Of a stretch of 56,107 nucleotides of DNA, positions 1 to 7,402 are shown piece after piece. The stretch's first letter is position 1; each line of letters starts with the position of its first letter. Below the pieces are notes generated by a model that was given only the letters and a program-made list of their open reading frames with translations, searched no databases and was not told where the DNA came from. Source of the stretch: Candidatus Methylobacter favarea (GTDB taxonomy: Bacteria; Pseudomonadota; Gammaproteobacteria; Methylococcales; Methylomonadaceae); the NCBI RefSeq assembly GCF_902806695.1, contig NZ_CADCXN010000049.1, forward strand, positions 1 through 56,107, in the 5' to 3' direction. The position numbers and the translations under genes are program-made.

Positions 1-118
1 TCGTCTCAGTAAAGCCTACGAACGACTGACTCGCATCGACGAAGCTTGGATTTACATCGCCATGACTCGCATCATGGTGAATCGTTTGGCTTGACGCGAT
101 AATTTCCAAACAGCTTCT
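1..118 (+). mobile_element. 3' end of an IS5-type insertion sequence (left copy)
   Basis: These 118 bases match, without a mismatch, the reverse complement of 55983-56100. They contain the last 30 codons of a transposase (stop TGA at 92-94) followed by a short terminal stretch. Identity ends at the bases cagcttct, which is the likely outer end of the IS terminal repeat; the flanks of the two copies then differ (aaggg here, gaaac at the other end). The transposase reads into the window, so the rest of the element lies outside. The family call rests on the C-terminal protein pattern and not on a full element. Confidence 0.85.
2..94 (+). CDS. IS5-family transposase, C-terminal fragment
   Basis: An open frame from the window edge to TGA encodes a 30-residue tail beginning RLSKAYERLTRID and ending MTRIMVNRLA. 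This matches the C-terminus of many IS5-group DDE transposases, which typically read (F)RRLSKDYE...AMIRLMLRRLA. The catalytic DDE residues lie outside the window. Whether the whole element is functional cannot be judged here. The same tail is encoded at 56007-56107 on the minus strand. Confidence 0.8.
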   Translation, partial: RLSKAYERLTRIDEAWIYIAMTRIMVNRLA

Positions 119-222
119 AAGGGATTTGAGGTGGCGCGGACACGAGCATTATTTTCAAATTTTCCTATACTTTCCCATAATAACTACGACAGATTTTTTC
201 GGTTTTTATTTTGGAGTAACAC

Positions 223-1380
223 TTGGCTGGTCAATATTCCCATAAACAGTTTTTTAGGAAGATTCCGCCTGCTCAGTTGGCAAGCTATTTTGCTACTCAA
301 CAGGTCGATTTAGGCATTGATTTTAGTACATACAACGAAAAGCAAGTTGATGGTTTATTTGCCGCCTTTACCGCCTTGCCGGAAGATCAGCAAACAGCGA
401 TAGAAGCCGAGTTTCAGGATATACATGCCATGGCGTGTGAGGGCGGTGTGGCGGCTTTGATTGATGAGGCGGCATTTCATGAGGATGATTCTTTTGTAGC
501 GTCTATTGCGGCTATCGATGGGTTTCATGCCAAGGTGATGTGGGCTTTTCTTGAAAAGCATCATTTATGGCAAGGGGCTACCCTGTTTCTTCATGCCGAT
601 AATGTGAGTAGTTCGTATTGGAAAAAACGGAATGATTTTCCACAAGTTCCGCCTGATTTTGAAGACAATGCTATCAAGGCTTTAGCTGATTCCATCAGTG
701 CCTATTTTAACAAAACGGAAGGCCGTGGCAGAAATTGTAAGGTTGAGCCGTACCGCCGCCATAATAAAGAATATTTTTTTGCTTTTCCCGAAGATTTTGG
801 CTTGTCTGCTGTTGAGTGGGTGAGCAATTATTTAAAGTCTCGCGCCAGTCATCCCGCATTTAAGATTATTTTTGTGTATTGCGAATCAGAAGGTTCGCTA
901 GATATTTACGCGCCTAAAAACACCAAAGCGGTGCCTGAATTACAGAAGATATTCGCAAAAACTATCCTTAATTTTGATTCGCTCCAAGACGGTACGATTG
1001 ATAAACGCGTTTACAATTTAGACCCCTTGGCTGACGCTGAGTTTACCTTTCAAGTTGAACCTGAATCGGGTATTGAACAAATTGTTGTGACTCAATTGAG
1101 GCTCACGCTAAAACATGGTACAAAGCGGCGCATTGTCCTGGAAGCCGATACTAAAAATAATCCTCAAGCGGTTTATGATTTATTAGCAAAGCTTAATCCT
1201 CCTGCTTATTTCATTACCCAAAGCCGTATTAAAGTTATTTTTGAAGCAAAATTAGGCAAACGCGCCAGGACACGCACCTTTAATATTACGTATCCTAATT
1301 CTTGCGCCCTTGGTCATGATGGGGATGATCTGAAAATTCGTAAAATATTGGAAAAATCAGGGATTGAGCCTAAGCCTTAA
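223..1380 (+). CDS. uncharacterised protein of a two-gene accessory module, upstream partner
   Basis: 385 residues, starting at TTG with a GGAG ribosome site about 6 bases upstream; no in-frame ATG gives a better start. There is no signal peptide or membrane segment. The N-terminus (residues 5-25, around FFRKIPPAQLASYF) and the C-terminal third (about 270-385, basic, beta-rich in appearance, ending near TFNITYP) recall a family of hypothetical proteins I have seen beside AlpA-type regulators in integrated elements, but I can give no function. The stop is 6 bases before the next gene, so the two are almost certainly co-transcribed. It lies between an IS end and a satellite-like replication module, and its codon use is AT-rich compared with the housekeeping genes further right, suggesting transfer. 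An anti-phage or other cargo role is only inference. Confidence 0.75.
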   Translation: MAGQYSHKQFFRKIPPAQLASYFATQQVDLGIDFSTYNEKQVDGLFAAFTALPEDQQTAIEAEFQDIHAMACEGGVAALIDEAAFHEDDSFVASIAAIDGFHAKVMWAFLEKHHLWQGATLFLHADNVSSSYWKKRNDFPQVPPDFEDNAIKALADSISAYFNKTEGRGRNCKVEPYRRHNKEYFFAFPEDFGLSAVEWVSNYLKSRASHPAFKIIFVYCESEGSLDIYAPKNTKAVPELQKIFAKTILNFDSLQDGTIDKRVYNLDPLADAEFTFQVEPESGIEQIVVTQLRLTLKHGTKRRIVLEADTKNNPQAVYDLLAKLNPPAYFITQSRIKVIFEAKLGKRARTRTFNITYPNSCALGHDGDDLKIRKILEKSGIEPKP

Positions 1381-1386
1381 AAAGTA

Positions 1387-2190
1387 ATGTCTACCATGAC
1401 TTACAATGATGTTTTAGTGGAGCTGTTAGCACATTTACGCACTGAAAATAAATCTATTATGGTTAACTGGGATACGGCTCAACAATGGCCTGAAGGCGTG
1501 TTAAATACATTTTTACAGCTGGGCTTGCTCATCCCTGCACCCGCTGCTCAATCTATTGAATGTCATGCCTGTGATAACCATTGTTTTATGGATGTTATCA
1601 CGCTCGTTCATGATGATCCTGCTTTAACCCGCGCTTTTATTGTCTGCGATGATGCTGAAATGCAAAGCCAAATGGGACGGGTAAAAATCCCCTTGCTTCG
1701 ATTGCAGCAATGGCAAGGCAGCGTTAAACAATTGTCTGGGGTTATCGCCGATTTATTAGGGCTTAAAGATAAGATCACGTTTGCAGCGAATCAAGCCGTT
1801 ATTAAATTGGGTATGTTGAAGGCCAAAAAAGGTCGGCGCTGGGCTACTCTGAATGGTTCAGATTTATCGATTGAAATAAATCAACACACCGTTCCGGTTG
1901 ATGAAGTTTTATATTTTGATAACAAGGAATTGGTTATTGACCGTTATAAAATTGACGATCTGCTCAATAGCGAAGCATTAAACAAAGGTAAAAAATACAC
2001 GCCATCGACAACCAAGCGTGAAGTCAGAAAATCTGAAACTCAGGCAATGCACCAAGATTGGCAAGACGAGTATTCGAGGCTTAAAGTTCAACATCCCAAT
2101 ATGGCTGATACCTGGTACGCCGCTAAAATATCCAAATTGGACATTGCCAAAGGCAGGGATGCTGAAACTATCCGTAAAAACATGGTTTAG
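1387..2190 (+). CDS. uncharacterised protein of a two-gene accessory module, downstream partner, probable C-terminal HTH
   Basis: 267 residues, starting ATG 6 bases after the preceding stop. A cysteine/histidine cluster, CHACDNHC, at about residues 58-65 could bind zinc. The last 45 residues (from WQDEYSRLKVQHPN to ETIRKNMV) look like a helix-turn-helix of the kind that reads target rows of the form A-x2-I-x2-L...TIRK; the rest matches nothing I can name. The pairing with the upstream gene and the putative DNA-binding end suggest a two-protein system with a regulatory or nucleic-acid-sensing subunit. That is inference from composition and context. A small hairpin follows at 2199-2221. Confidence 0.75.
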   Translation: MSTMTYNDVLVELLAHLRTENKSIMVNWDTAQQWPEGVLNTFLQLGLLIPAPAAQSIECHACDNHCFMDVITLVHDDPALTRAFIVCDDAEMQSQMGRVKIPLLRLQQWQGSVKQLSGVIADLLGLKDKITFAANQAVIKLGMLKAKKGRRWATLNGSDLSIEINQHTVPVDEVLYFDNKELVIDRYKIDDLLNSEALNKGKKYTPSTTKREVRKSETQAMHQDWQDEYSRLKVQHPNMADTWYAAKISKLDIAKGRDAETIRKNMV

Positions 2191-2198
2191 TAAAAAAG

Positions 2199-2221
2199 TT
2201 GGGCGGAATTTTTTCGCCCAA
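2199..2221 (+). terminator. possible terminator after the two-gene module
   Basis: TTGGGCG and CGCCCAA form a 7-bp stem with a 9-base loop containing six Ts, 8 bases after the stop of the second gene. There is no U-run after the stem on the plus strand; a run of six As precedes it. It could end transcription weakly or work for the other strand. Confidence 0.4.
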
Positions 2222-2451
2222 AACCTCCGTTCATAACTTATTGTTTTATTAGTTATATTTCACCATTCCCATAATTTCTTGCTAATTGAAAACCCCATTT
2301 ATTAATTAAAAAATCGCCTCGCATAATCTATAACTCTTTGTTTTTATTCGTTTTAAAAATATTTTCATGAGTGATAAATAAGCTTTTATCGCCCAAATCG
2401 CACAGATAAGCTCTTCTCGAATTTTCCATTAATCGTTTATGAGATTCGAGC
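2222..2451. promoter_or_regulatory. AT-rich intergenic region with inverted repeat before the AlpA-like gene
   Basis: About 230 bases of AT-rich DNA without a convincing gene. CTCGAAT (2416-2422) and ATTCGAG (2444-2450) form a perfect 7-bp inverted repeat with centres about 28 bases apart, ending one base before the start codon of the AlpA-like regulator. This is a plausible operator for autoregulation. No textbook sigma-70 promoter stands out. The boundary between the cargo module and the replication module lies here. Confidence 0.35.
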
Positions 2452-2646
2452 ATGTCACACAGAATATTACGACTTCCTTCTGTTAAAGAATTAACAGGTT
2501 TATCACGCAGCACGATTTATTTGCGCATTTCTAAAAATGAATTTCCTCCATCTATCTCTTTGGGGGCGAGAGCGGTCGGCTGGATCGAAAGCGAAATCGA
2601 AGCCTGGCTGTCTGCCCAAATCGAAAAAAGCCGTAAGACTGGATAG
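2452..2646 (+). CDS. AlpA-family DNA-binding regulator
   Basis: 64 residues with the hallmark N-terminus RILRLPSVKELTGLSRSTIYL, a winged-helix (MerR/excisionase-like) DNA-binding fold. This is followed by FPPSISLG and a closing W-I-E-SEIEAWL motif that is nearly diagnostic of AlpA proteins. AlpA activates the excisive integrase of the cryptic prophage CP4-57 in E. coli, and homologues regulate P4-like satellites and integrative islands. Here it heads the replication module of the element, just upstream of the primase operon. An inverted repeat touches its start codon. The length is normal for the family. Confidence 0.9.
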   Translation: MSHRILRLPSVKELTGLSRSTIYLRISKNEFPPSISLGARAVGWIESEIEAWLSAQIEKSRKTG

Positions 2647-2654
2647 GGGGAGCA

Positions 2655-2810
2655 ATGACTAGAAACAACAAAGCCGCCGGGTGTGGGGACACCCAAACGG
2701 CTCAACAATACAATTACGTATTCAATTTTAGCCGAATTGCTAAAACATTTAAAGCGGCCTGTTATCGGCTGGCAGCGTGGCTGTCCGTTATCGGAGGGGC
2801 GTTGCTATGA
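2655..2810 (+). CDS. 51-residue protein translationally coupled to the primase
   Basis: A short open frame with a strong ribosome site (GGGGGAG, 2646-2652) immediately before ATG. Its TGA (2808-2810) overlaps the primase ATG (2807-2809) as ATGA, the usual layout for coupled translation. The protein is basic at its start (MTRNNKAAGCGD) and ends in a hydrophobic stretch, LAAWLSVIGGALL. Short ORFs with a KAAGxG motif sit upstream of the primase in P4-like and Icd/Ash-type elements, so it may be one of these; that family link is from memory and not certain. Its early codons form a GC-rich hairpin (2668-2690). Confidence 0.55.
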   Translation: MTRNNKAAGCGDTQTAQQYNYVFNFSRIAKTFKAACYRLAAWLSVIGGALL

Positions 2811-5314
2811 ACGAGTCGTTATCTTCACCGTCGAATTTTGAAACAGCGAAAAATCAAACCGACAAAAGCGATAAAACCGATTCAGTAACGATCAGTAACG
2901 CTGATTTTATGGCGGGCGTATTTGGCGATATTGCCGGGTCTGTTAGGCCCGTTGTAGTAAGCTTCGCAGGCAACCCGGCTACCGTCGGGAAGGGCGCATG
3001 GTTTGGTAAGCCGTGGATTTTCGGCAAAACATCTTTGCCTGCCGGCCATAACAATTACATCAGCTTTGCGATTTTCCGGCCCGATGACGAAGGCAAGTAC
3101 CGGCGGCAAAAAAGGCAATTCGCGGCGCTGTACGCCGTGATGCTGGATGATGTTGGCGGCAAGGTGCCGCTGGATAGAATCAGTCTTGCCCCAAGCTGGA
3201 CGATTGAAACGTCAAAGGATAACTTCCAGATAGGGTTTATCCTGGTAGAGCCGATCACGGACGCAGCGGAAGCCGACCGATTATTGACGGCAATCATTGA
3301 CGCTGGTCTGACCGACCCCGGCGCAAGCGGCCCTTGCTCACGCCTTGGGCGTCTGCCCGTAGCAATCAATGGCAAGCATCTAAACGAAGAAGGCTTAGTC
3401 TGGCAGTGTGATTTAAAAGACTGGCGGCCCCAGTTACGCTATTCAGTGCAAGACATTGTTGATGGTCTGCAAATTGAACTTAAAGAGTCTCCGCCGCAGC
3501 GCCGGGCGCACAGCCGAAAAAGCATTGTCGCACTCGATCAACATCATGATGATGTGCATATACCCCGCGCCAATGAAAACCCAGTAATTGCCGCGCTAAA
3601 AACCACTGGCCGTTACAAACAGCCATTGGGCGACGGTAAGCACGATATAACTTGTCCGTGGCTGCATGAGCACACAAACCAAATAGATCAGGGTACCGCC
3701 TATTTTGAGCCGAGCGAATCCTACCCTTTAGGCGGTTTCAAGTGTCTGCATGGACACTGTGCAGAGAGGCGCGTCAGCGCCTTATATGCCTTTTTTGAGA
3801 TTAGCAAGATTGACGCTAAACACAAACCCATGATTCTAGTTCAGCCAGGTGAATTACCGCGCATTTGTGATGCCGCCGAAAATGAGTTGGCAAAAACATT
3901 TCGGCAATATCAACGCGGAGGAATTATCGTCACCATAACCACCGACCCCGGCACACGGGAGACCGCTGTCAAATCGTTATCCTTGCCAAGCTTGACCCGT
4001 GCGCTGGCTGGCTTGGCAATCTGGCAGCGTTACGACAAGCGCAGTGAGGAATGGGTGATTTGCGATCCGCCGGAAAAACACGCCCGCATATTGCACGATG
4101 CGGCAGTCTACCCGCATTTGCCAGTATTGATTGGCATTGCCCGGCAGCCATATTTAAGGCCGGACGGCAGCTTGATGAGGGATGCGGGTTATGATGCGGC
4201 AACTGGCATGTTTGGCGTATTTAATGCCCTGCAATTCAGCGTACCGGCTACACCAACACGGCAGCAGGCCGAACAAGCTCTCGCTGAATTATCAGAGCTG
4301 TTGAGCGAGTTCTCATTCAAAACACAATATGATAAGGCGGCGGCGCTGGCGGGTATCTTGACCGCTGTTGTTAGGCCGTCACTGCCGCAAGCGCCGATGT
4401 TCCATGTTAAAGCGCCCAGTGTAGCCAGCGGTAAAAGCTATCTGTGCGAATTGCTCACCGCTTTTGCCACACCTCAAAAAGGCACACCCCATGCTTTCCC
4501 TGCCGATGATGAAGAATGCCGGAAACTGTTGCTTGCTGAATTGCTAACCGCGCCTGCCGTAGTTGAATTCGACAATCTTACCAGCGACTTAATACCACAT
4601 AAATCGCTATGCACCACGCTGACCAGCGAATTTATATCCGGACGCATACTTGGGCAAAGCAAAACCGCCGAAGTCGGCACCCGTGCGCTGTTTCTATCCA
4701 GCGGCAACAATGTCGAACCGGTACGCGACATGACCCGGCGCACCGTAACCATTAACCTTGACCCTGCCTGCGAAATACCGGCGGCGCGTGAATTCAATAA
4801 ACAGCCTGTTAGTGAAGTCCGAACAGGTCGAGGCCATTATGTCTCTCTGGCCTTGACCATTGTCCGCGCTTGGTATTGTGCGGAGCGCCCTAAAACGATA
4901 TGTAAAGCCATTGCCAGTTACGCCGACTGGTCGGACTATTGCCGTCAGCCTTTATTATGGCTGGGTTTACCAGACCCGGCAGCCTGTATTTTTGAAGCTA
5001 TGAATGATGATCCCGACCGCGAATTATTGGGCGAATTTTTGCAGGCTTGGTTTGCAATATTTGGCAAAACGCCGGCGCTGGTTAAGGATGCAATTAATGC
5101 CGCCCAAGCCCGTGGCATAAATTTCGATTATCCCAATGAAACCTTATTAGATGCGATTAACGACATCGCCGGAGAGCGAGATGGCGGCATTAACCGCAAA
5201 CGGCTGGGGTGGTGGATAAAACGTCATGCCGGGCGCCTGGTGAATGGCCTGAGATTTGTGCAGGACACTGCATCGCTCAATGCCGCAAAATGGAAAGTAG
5301 AGTCGGTTTTATAG
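2807..5314 (+). CDS. satellite/phage-type primase-helicase
   Basis: 835 residues from ATG 2807, preferred over an upstream GTG at 2777 because of the GGAGGGG site at about 2793 and the ATGA overlap with the small gene. About residues 60-200 resemble RepB-like DNA primase domains (MLDDVGGKVPL, then WTIETSKDNFQIGF and RLGRLPVAINGK). A Cys/His-rich zinc-binding stretch follows (CPWLHEH at about 283, then CLHGHC). The C-terminal half carries a P-loop, VASGKSYL (G542, K543, S544), and an acidic Walker B strand, AVVEFDN (D589), with a sensor-like SGNN at about 635. It should prime and unwind element DNA during replication or excision. No frameshifts were seen. Confidence 0.8.
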   Translation: MNESLSSPSNFETAKNQTDKSDKTDSVTISNADFMAGVFGDIAGSVRPVVVSFAGNPATVGKGAWFGKPWIFGKTSLPAGHNNYISFAIFRPDDEGKYRRQKRQFAALYAVMLDDVGGKVPLDRISLAPSWTIETSKDNFQIGFILVEPITDAAEADRLLTAIIDAGLTDPGASGPCSRLGRLPVAINGKHLNEEGLVWQCDLKDWRPQLRYSVQDIVDGLQIELKESPPQRRAHSRKSIVALDQHHDDVHIPRANENPVIAALKTTGRYKQPLGDGKHDITCPWLHEHTNQIDQGTAYFEPSESYPLGGFKCLHGHCAERRVSALYAFFEISKIDAKHKPMILVQPGELPRICDAAENELAKTFRQYQRGGIIVTITTDPGTRETAVKSLSLPSLTRALAGLAIWQRYDKRSEEWVICDPPEKHARILHDAAVYPHLPVLIGIARQPYLRPDGSLMRDAGYDAATGMFGVFNALQFSVPATPTRQQAEQALAELSELLSEFSFKTQYDKAAALAGILTAVVRPSLPQAPMFHVKAPSVASGKSYLCELLTAFATPQKGTPHAFPADDEECRKLLLAELLTAPAVVEFDNLTSDLIPHKSLCTTLTSEFISGRILGQSKTAEVGTRALFLSSGNNVEPVRDMTRRTVTINLDPACEIPAAREFNKQPVSEVRTGRGHYVSLALTIVRAWYCAERPKTICKAIASYADWSDYCRQPLLWLGLPDPAACIFEAMNDDPDRELLGEFLQAWFAIFGKTPALVKDAINAAQARGINFDYPNETLLDAINDIAGERDGGINRKRLGWWIKRHAGRLVNGLRFVQDTASLNAAKWKVESVL

Positions 5315-5395
5315 GTTAATCGGTTTTGTATCTGCGCTTTTACGAAAGTGGCGCGAATATATATAAAATCACTTTGAATAGTAAGAGGAATACAT

Positions 5396-5767
5396 ATGGC
5401 AAAACGTAAGCAGCAAAATTTAATTAAAGGCACAGCACATCATAGACGAACCGAAGACGATTACATGGGGGTGTTACTCGATACAGTAACGCTTGACGAT
5501 TGGCAGGCTGTAGTGGCGGGGGCGCTGAAACTAGCAAAGGAAGGGGATTTAGGAGCGCGGGCATGGCTGGCGCAATATTTAGTAGGCAAGCCCGCCGGTA
5601 AAGCTCCAACGCCTTTAACCGTGGTAGTGCAGCAGTTAAACAATGCCGATCCTGTAGTAGAGAAATTGGCACATAAAACCGTTTGGAATATGGAGTTTCC
5701 CGAAGATGATTGGAAAGAGAATATAAAGGCTACTATTGCGGCTGAATTAACGGAAAAGTTACAGTAA
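5396..5767 (+). CDS. small DUF5681-like accessory protein
   Basis: 123 residues; ATG follows GAGGAATACAT, an adequate ribosome site. The core about residues 25-60 (WQAVVAGALKLAKEGDLGAR, then WLAQYLVGKP) matches the repeating pattern ALKLAKEGDxxAxxxL found in DUF5681-like proteins and small-terminase-like proteins of mobile elements. The function is unknown; DNA binding is possible. It lies 80 bases after the primase and before the zinc-ribbon gene, all on the same strand, and probably belongs to the same unit. The second half (about 75-123) is acidic and without motifs. Confidence 0.6.
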   Translation: MAKRKQQNLIKGTAHHRRTEDDYMGVLLDTVTLDDWQAVVAGALKLAKEGDLGARAWLAQYLVGKPAGKAPTPLTVVVQQLNNADPVVEKLAHKTVWNMEFPEDDWKENIKATIAAELTEKLQ

Positions 5768-5862
5768 TAAAAACCATCTCTAGACAAGAGACAGCAAGGC
5801 TTACAGCCGATTTTGACGATATACAAAATACCTAATTTGACTAATGATTTCGGAAAAACATA

Positions 5863-6471
5863 ATGGGTGGATACGGTAGTGGCAGAAAATTTGGCGCGGA
5901 GTGCACGGAAGATTATCAGTCGATTGATATAAGACGCTGGCAGCGGGATGGTTATCTAATGCCGGGGCGATACATCGATTGTCAATGGTCGCGCTACGGT
6001 GAGAAGATTTCAGCTATTAACGCTAAAATCAAAGTCGGACGAATACGCTTGATTTATAATTACCGAAGAAATGGCGGCGAATGGGAAAGCCTTGATTATC
6101 CGGTTAGGTTACAAACAACAGCTTGCAATTACGGCGGTGTTCGTTACTGGTTTACTTGTCCGGCAGTTGGTTGTGGTCGGCGGATAGCGGTGTTGTACCT
6201 GGGCGGCAAAATTTTCGCTTGTCGTCATTGCTACCAGCTTGTCTATAAAAGCCAACGGGAAACAGTTGATGACAGAGCGGCCCGCAGAGCCAACAAAATC
6301 AGGGCCAAACTGAATTGGGAACCCGGCATACTCAATGGCAACGGCTGGAAACCCAAAGGGATGCACTGGCTTACCTATGATCACCTGGTCGCAACACATG
6401 AAAACTATTCGAATCAGTTGCTAATGGGAATTACCGCAAAATTGGGGATTGTGACTGACCGAGGGCTTTGA
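5863..6471 (+). CDS. MGGYGSGR-type zinc-ribbon protein of integrated elements
   Basis: 202 residues. It begins with the conserved MGGYGSGR and contains IDIRRWQRDGYL, a mid-protein FTCP-x3-CGRR and a later FACRHCYQLVYKSQRE: two CxxC-type pairs forming a zinc ribbon (about residues 97-130). This is a recurrent family of unknown function in genomic islands and prophage remnants; its zinc ribbon suggests nucleic-acid binding. It is the last gene of the element, ending 117 bases from tRNA-Pro. No partner integrase is seen. Homologues are often annotated only as hypothetical. Confidence 0.75.
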   Translation: MGGYGSGRKFGAECTEDYQSIDIRRWQRDGYLMPGRYIDCQWSRYGEKISAINAKIKVGRIRLIYNYRRNGGEWESLDYPVRLQTTACNYGGVRYWFTCPAVGCGRRIAVLYLGGKIFACRHCYQLVYKSQRETVDDRAARRANKIRAKLNWEPGILNGNGWKPKGMHWLTYDHLVATHENYSNQLLMGITAKLGIVTDRGL

Positions 6472-6587
6472 TAGATTACTAACATGTGAAAACAGTAATA
6501 ACTATCTATAGTGTACCCGTATGAGTCCCCGAAAAACCTAACTTTAGCTTTTGGACGAAATTATTTTTTATAAGTCATTGATTCAAT

Positions 6588-6664
<77 letters not shown>

Positions 6665-6688
6665 ATGTATTGAATTTTATGTAGGAAA

Positions 6689-6733
6689 GGATTGTGAATA
6701 CAATCCCTAAAGAAACTGATAAGACAAATTATA
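6689..6733 (-). promoter_or_regulatory. possible tRNA-Pro promoter and hairpin after the merR gene
   Basis: On the minus strand a TATAAT sequence (6728-6733) lies about 65 bases before the tRNA; the matching -35 is poor. Between it and the tRNA, GGATTGT and ACAATCC (6689-6706) form a 7-bp hairpin with a 4-base loop followed by TTT. It could be a processing signal or a weak terminator for merR. Confidence 0.35.
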
Positions 6734-6764
6734 CGCTATTTGCCGCAATAATCAGCATACAATT

Positions 6765-7118
6765 CTATTTTAATAATTCCAGAATATCTTCCAGCTCTAC
6801 AATCATCTGTGCTATCAACTGCTTGGCACGCGTTGAATCTTCTTTAGATTCATTATTAGTCAAATGAGCTCTGGCGCCACCTATAGTATAACCTTGCTCA
6901 TATAGTAATGATCTGATTTTACGGATCATCAATACATCATGGCGCTGATAATAACGACGGTTGCCGCGTCTTTTTACCGGGCTAAGTTCGGTAAATTCTT
7001 GTTCCCAGTAACGGAGTACATGAGGCTTTACCCCGCATAATTCACTGACTTCACCTATAGTGAAATAGCGTTTGGCCGGTATGACAGGAAGTTCATTATT
7101 ATTACTCGGTTCCAGCAT
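6765..7118 (-). CDS. MerR-family transcriptional regulator
   Basis: 117 residues. The winged-helix region at 18-50 reads [20 protein letters not shown] followed by WEQEF, a classic MerR head, then [16 protein letters not shown]. The C-terminal helix after 85 is short and has no conserved metal-binding cysteines, so the effector is unknown. The start codon lies within the last codons of ihfA (17-base overlap), so it is the last gene of the thrS-to-ihfA operon. The same gene order is found in Pseudomonas and relatives, where this regulator is conserved but poorly characterised. Confidence 0.9.
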   Translation of the reverse strand: MLEPSNNNELPVIPAKRYFTIGEVSELCGVKPHVLRYWEQEFTELSPVKRRGNRRYYQRHDVLMIRKIRSLLYEQGYTIGGARAHLTNNESKEDSTRAKQLIAQMIVELEDILELLK

Positions 7119-7398
7119 AAGCTTCTACTCGGACTTTAAGTTTTTGACCAGACCTGAATGTTACCACACGTCTCGCAGAAATAGGTATCTCTTTACCTGT
7201 TTTAGGGTTTCTACCAGGACGGCTTTTTTTATCACGAAGTTCAAATTTTCCAAAGCCGGAAAGTTTTACCTGCTCGCCATGTTCCAAAGATCTTTTAATT
7301 TCTTCAAAAAATAACTCTACCATATCTTTTGCTTCGCGCTTGTTTAAGCCAAGCTCATCAAACAACCTTTCGGCAAAATCTGCTTTGGTTAACGCCAT
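7102..7398 (-). CDS. ihfA: integration host factor subunit alpha
   Basis: 98 residues, the normal length. It has the N-terminus [20 protein letters not shown] and the DNA-contact arm [20 protein letters not shown] with the conserved proline at the tip that intercalates in the minor groove. IHF-alpha pairs with IHF-beta to bend DNA at replication, recombination and sigma-54 promoters. It sits 4 bases after pheT, as in E. coli and Pseudomonas, and overlaps merR. It is probably transcribed with pheST; no own promoter was seen. Confidence 0.97.
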   Translation of the reverse strand: MALTKADFAERLFDELGLNKREAKDMVELFFEEIKRSLEHGEQVKLSGFGKFELRDKKSRPGRNPKTGKEIPISARRVVTFRSGQKLKVRVEAYAGTE

Positions 7399-7402
7399 TC
7401 AA

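Larger units (their letters stand above)
223..6587 (+). mobile_element. satellite-like integrated element beside tRNA-Pro(GGG)
   Basis: Six or seven same-strand genes (two unknowns, AlpA, a small ORF, primase-helicase, DUF5681-like, zinc ribbon) end at the 3' end of tRNA-Pro, a common integrase target. The minus-strand core genes begin straight after the tRNA. Neither an integrase nor a duplicated tRNA end could be found in the window. The left boundary is therefore undefined and may lie beyond the IS end at position 1. The assignment rests on gene content and position. Confidence 0.6.

Noticed and set aside
2328..2513. minus-strand 61-codon ORF before the AlpA-like gene
   Set aside because: Mostly antisense to the intergenic region and the start of alpA; no ribosome site and no family resemblance.
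2777..2806. primase start at GTG 2777
   Set aside because: A strong ribosome site and ATGA overlap favour ATG 2807; the extra 10 residues match nothing.
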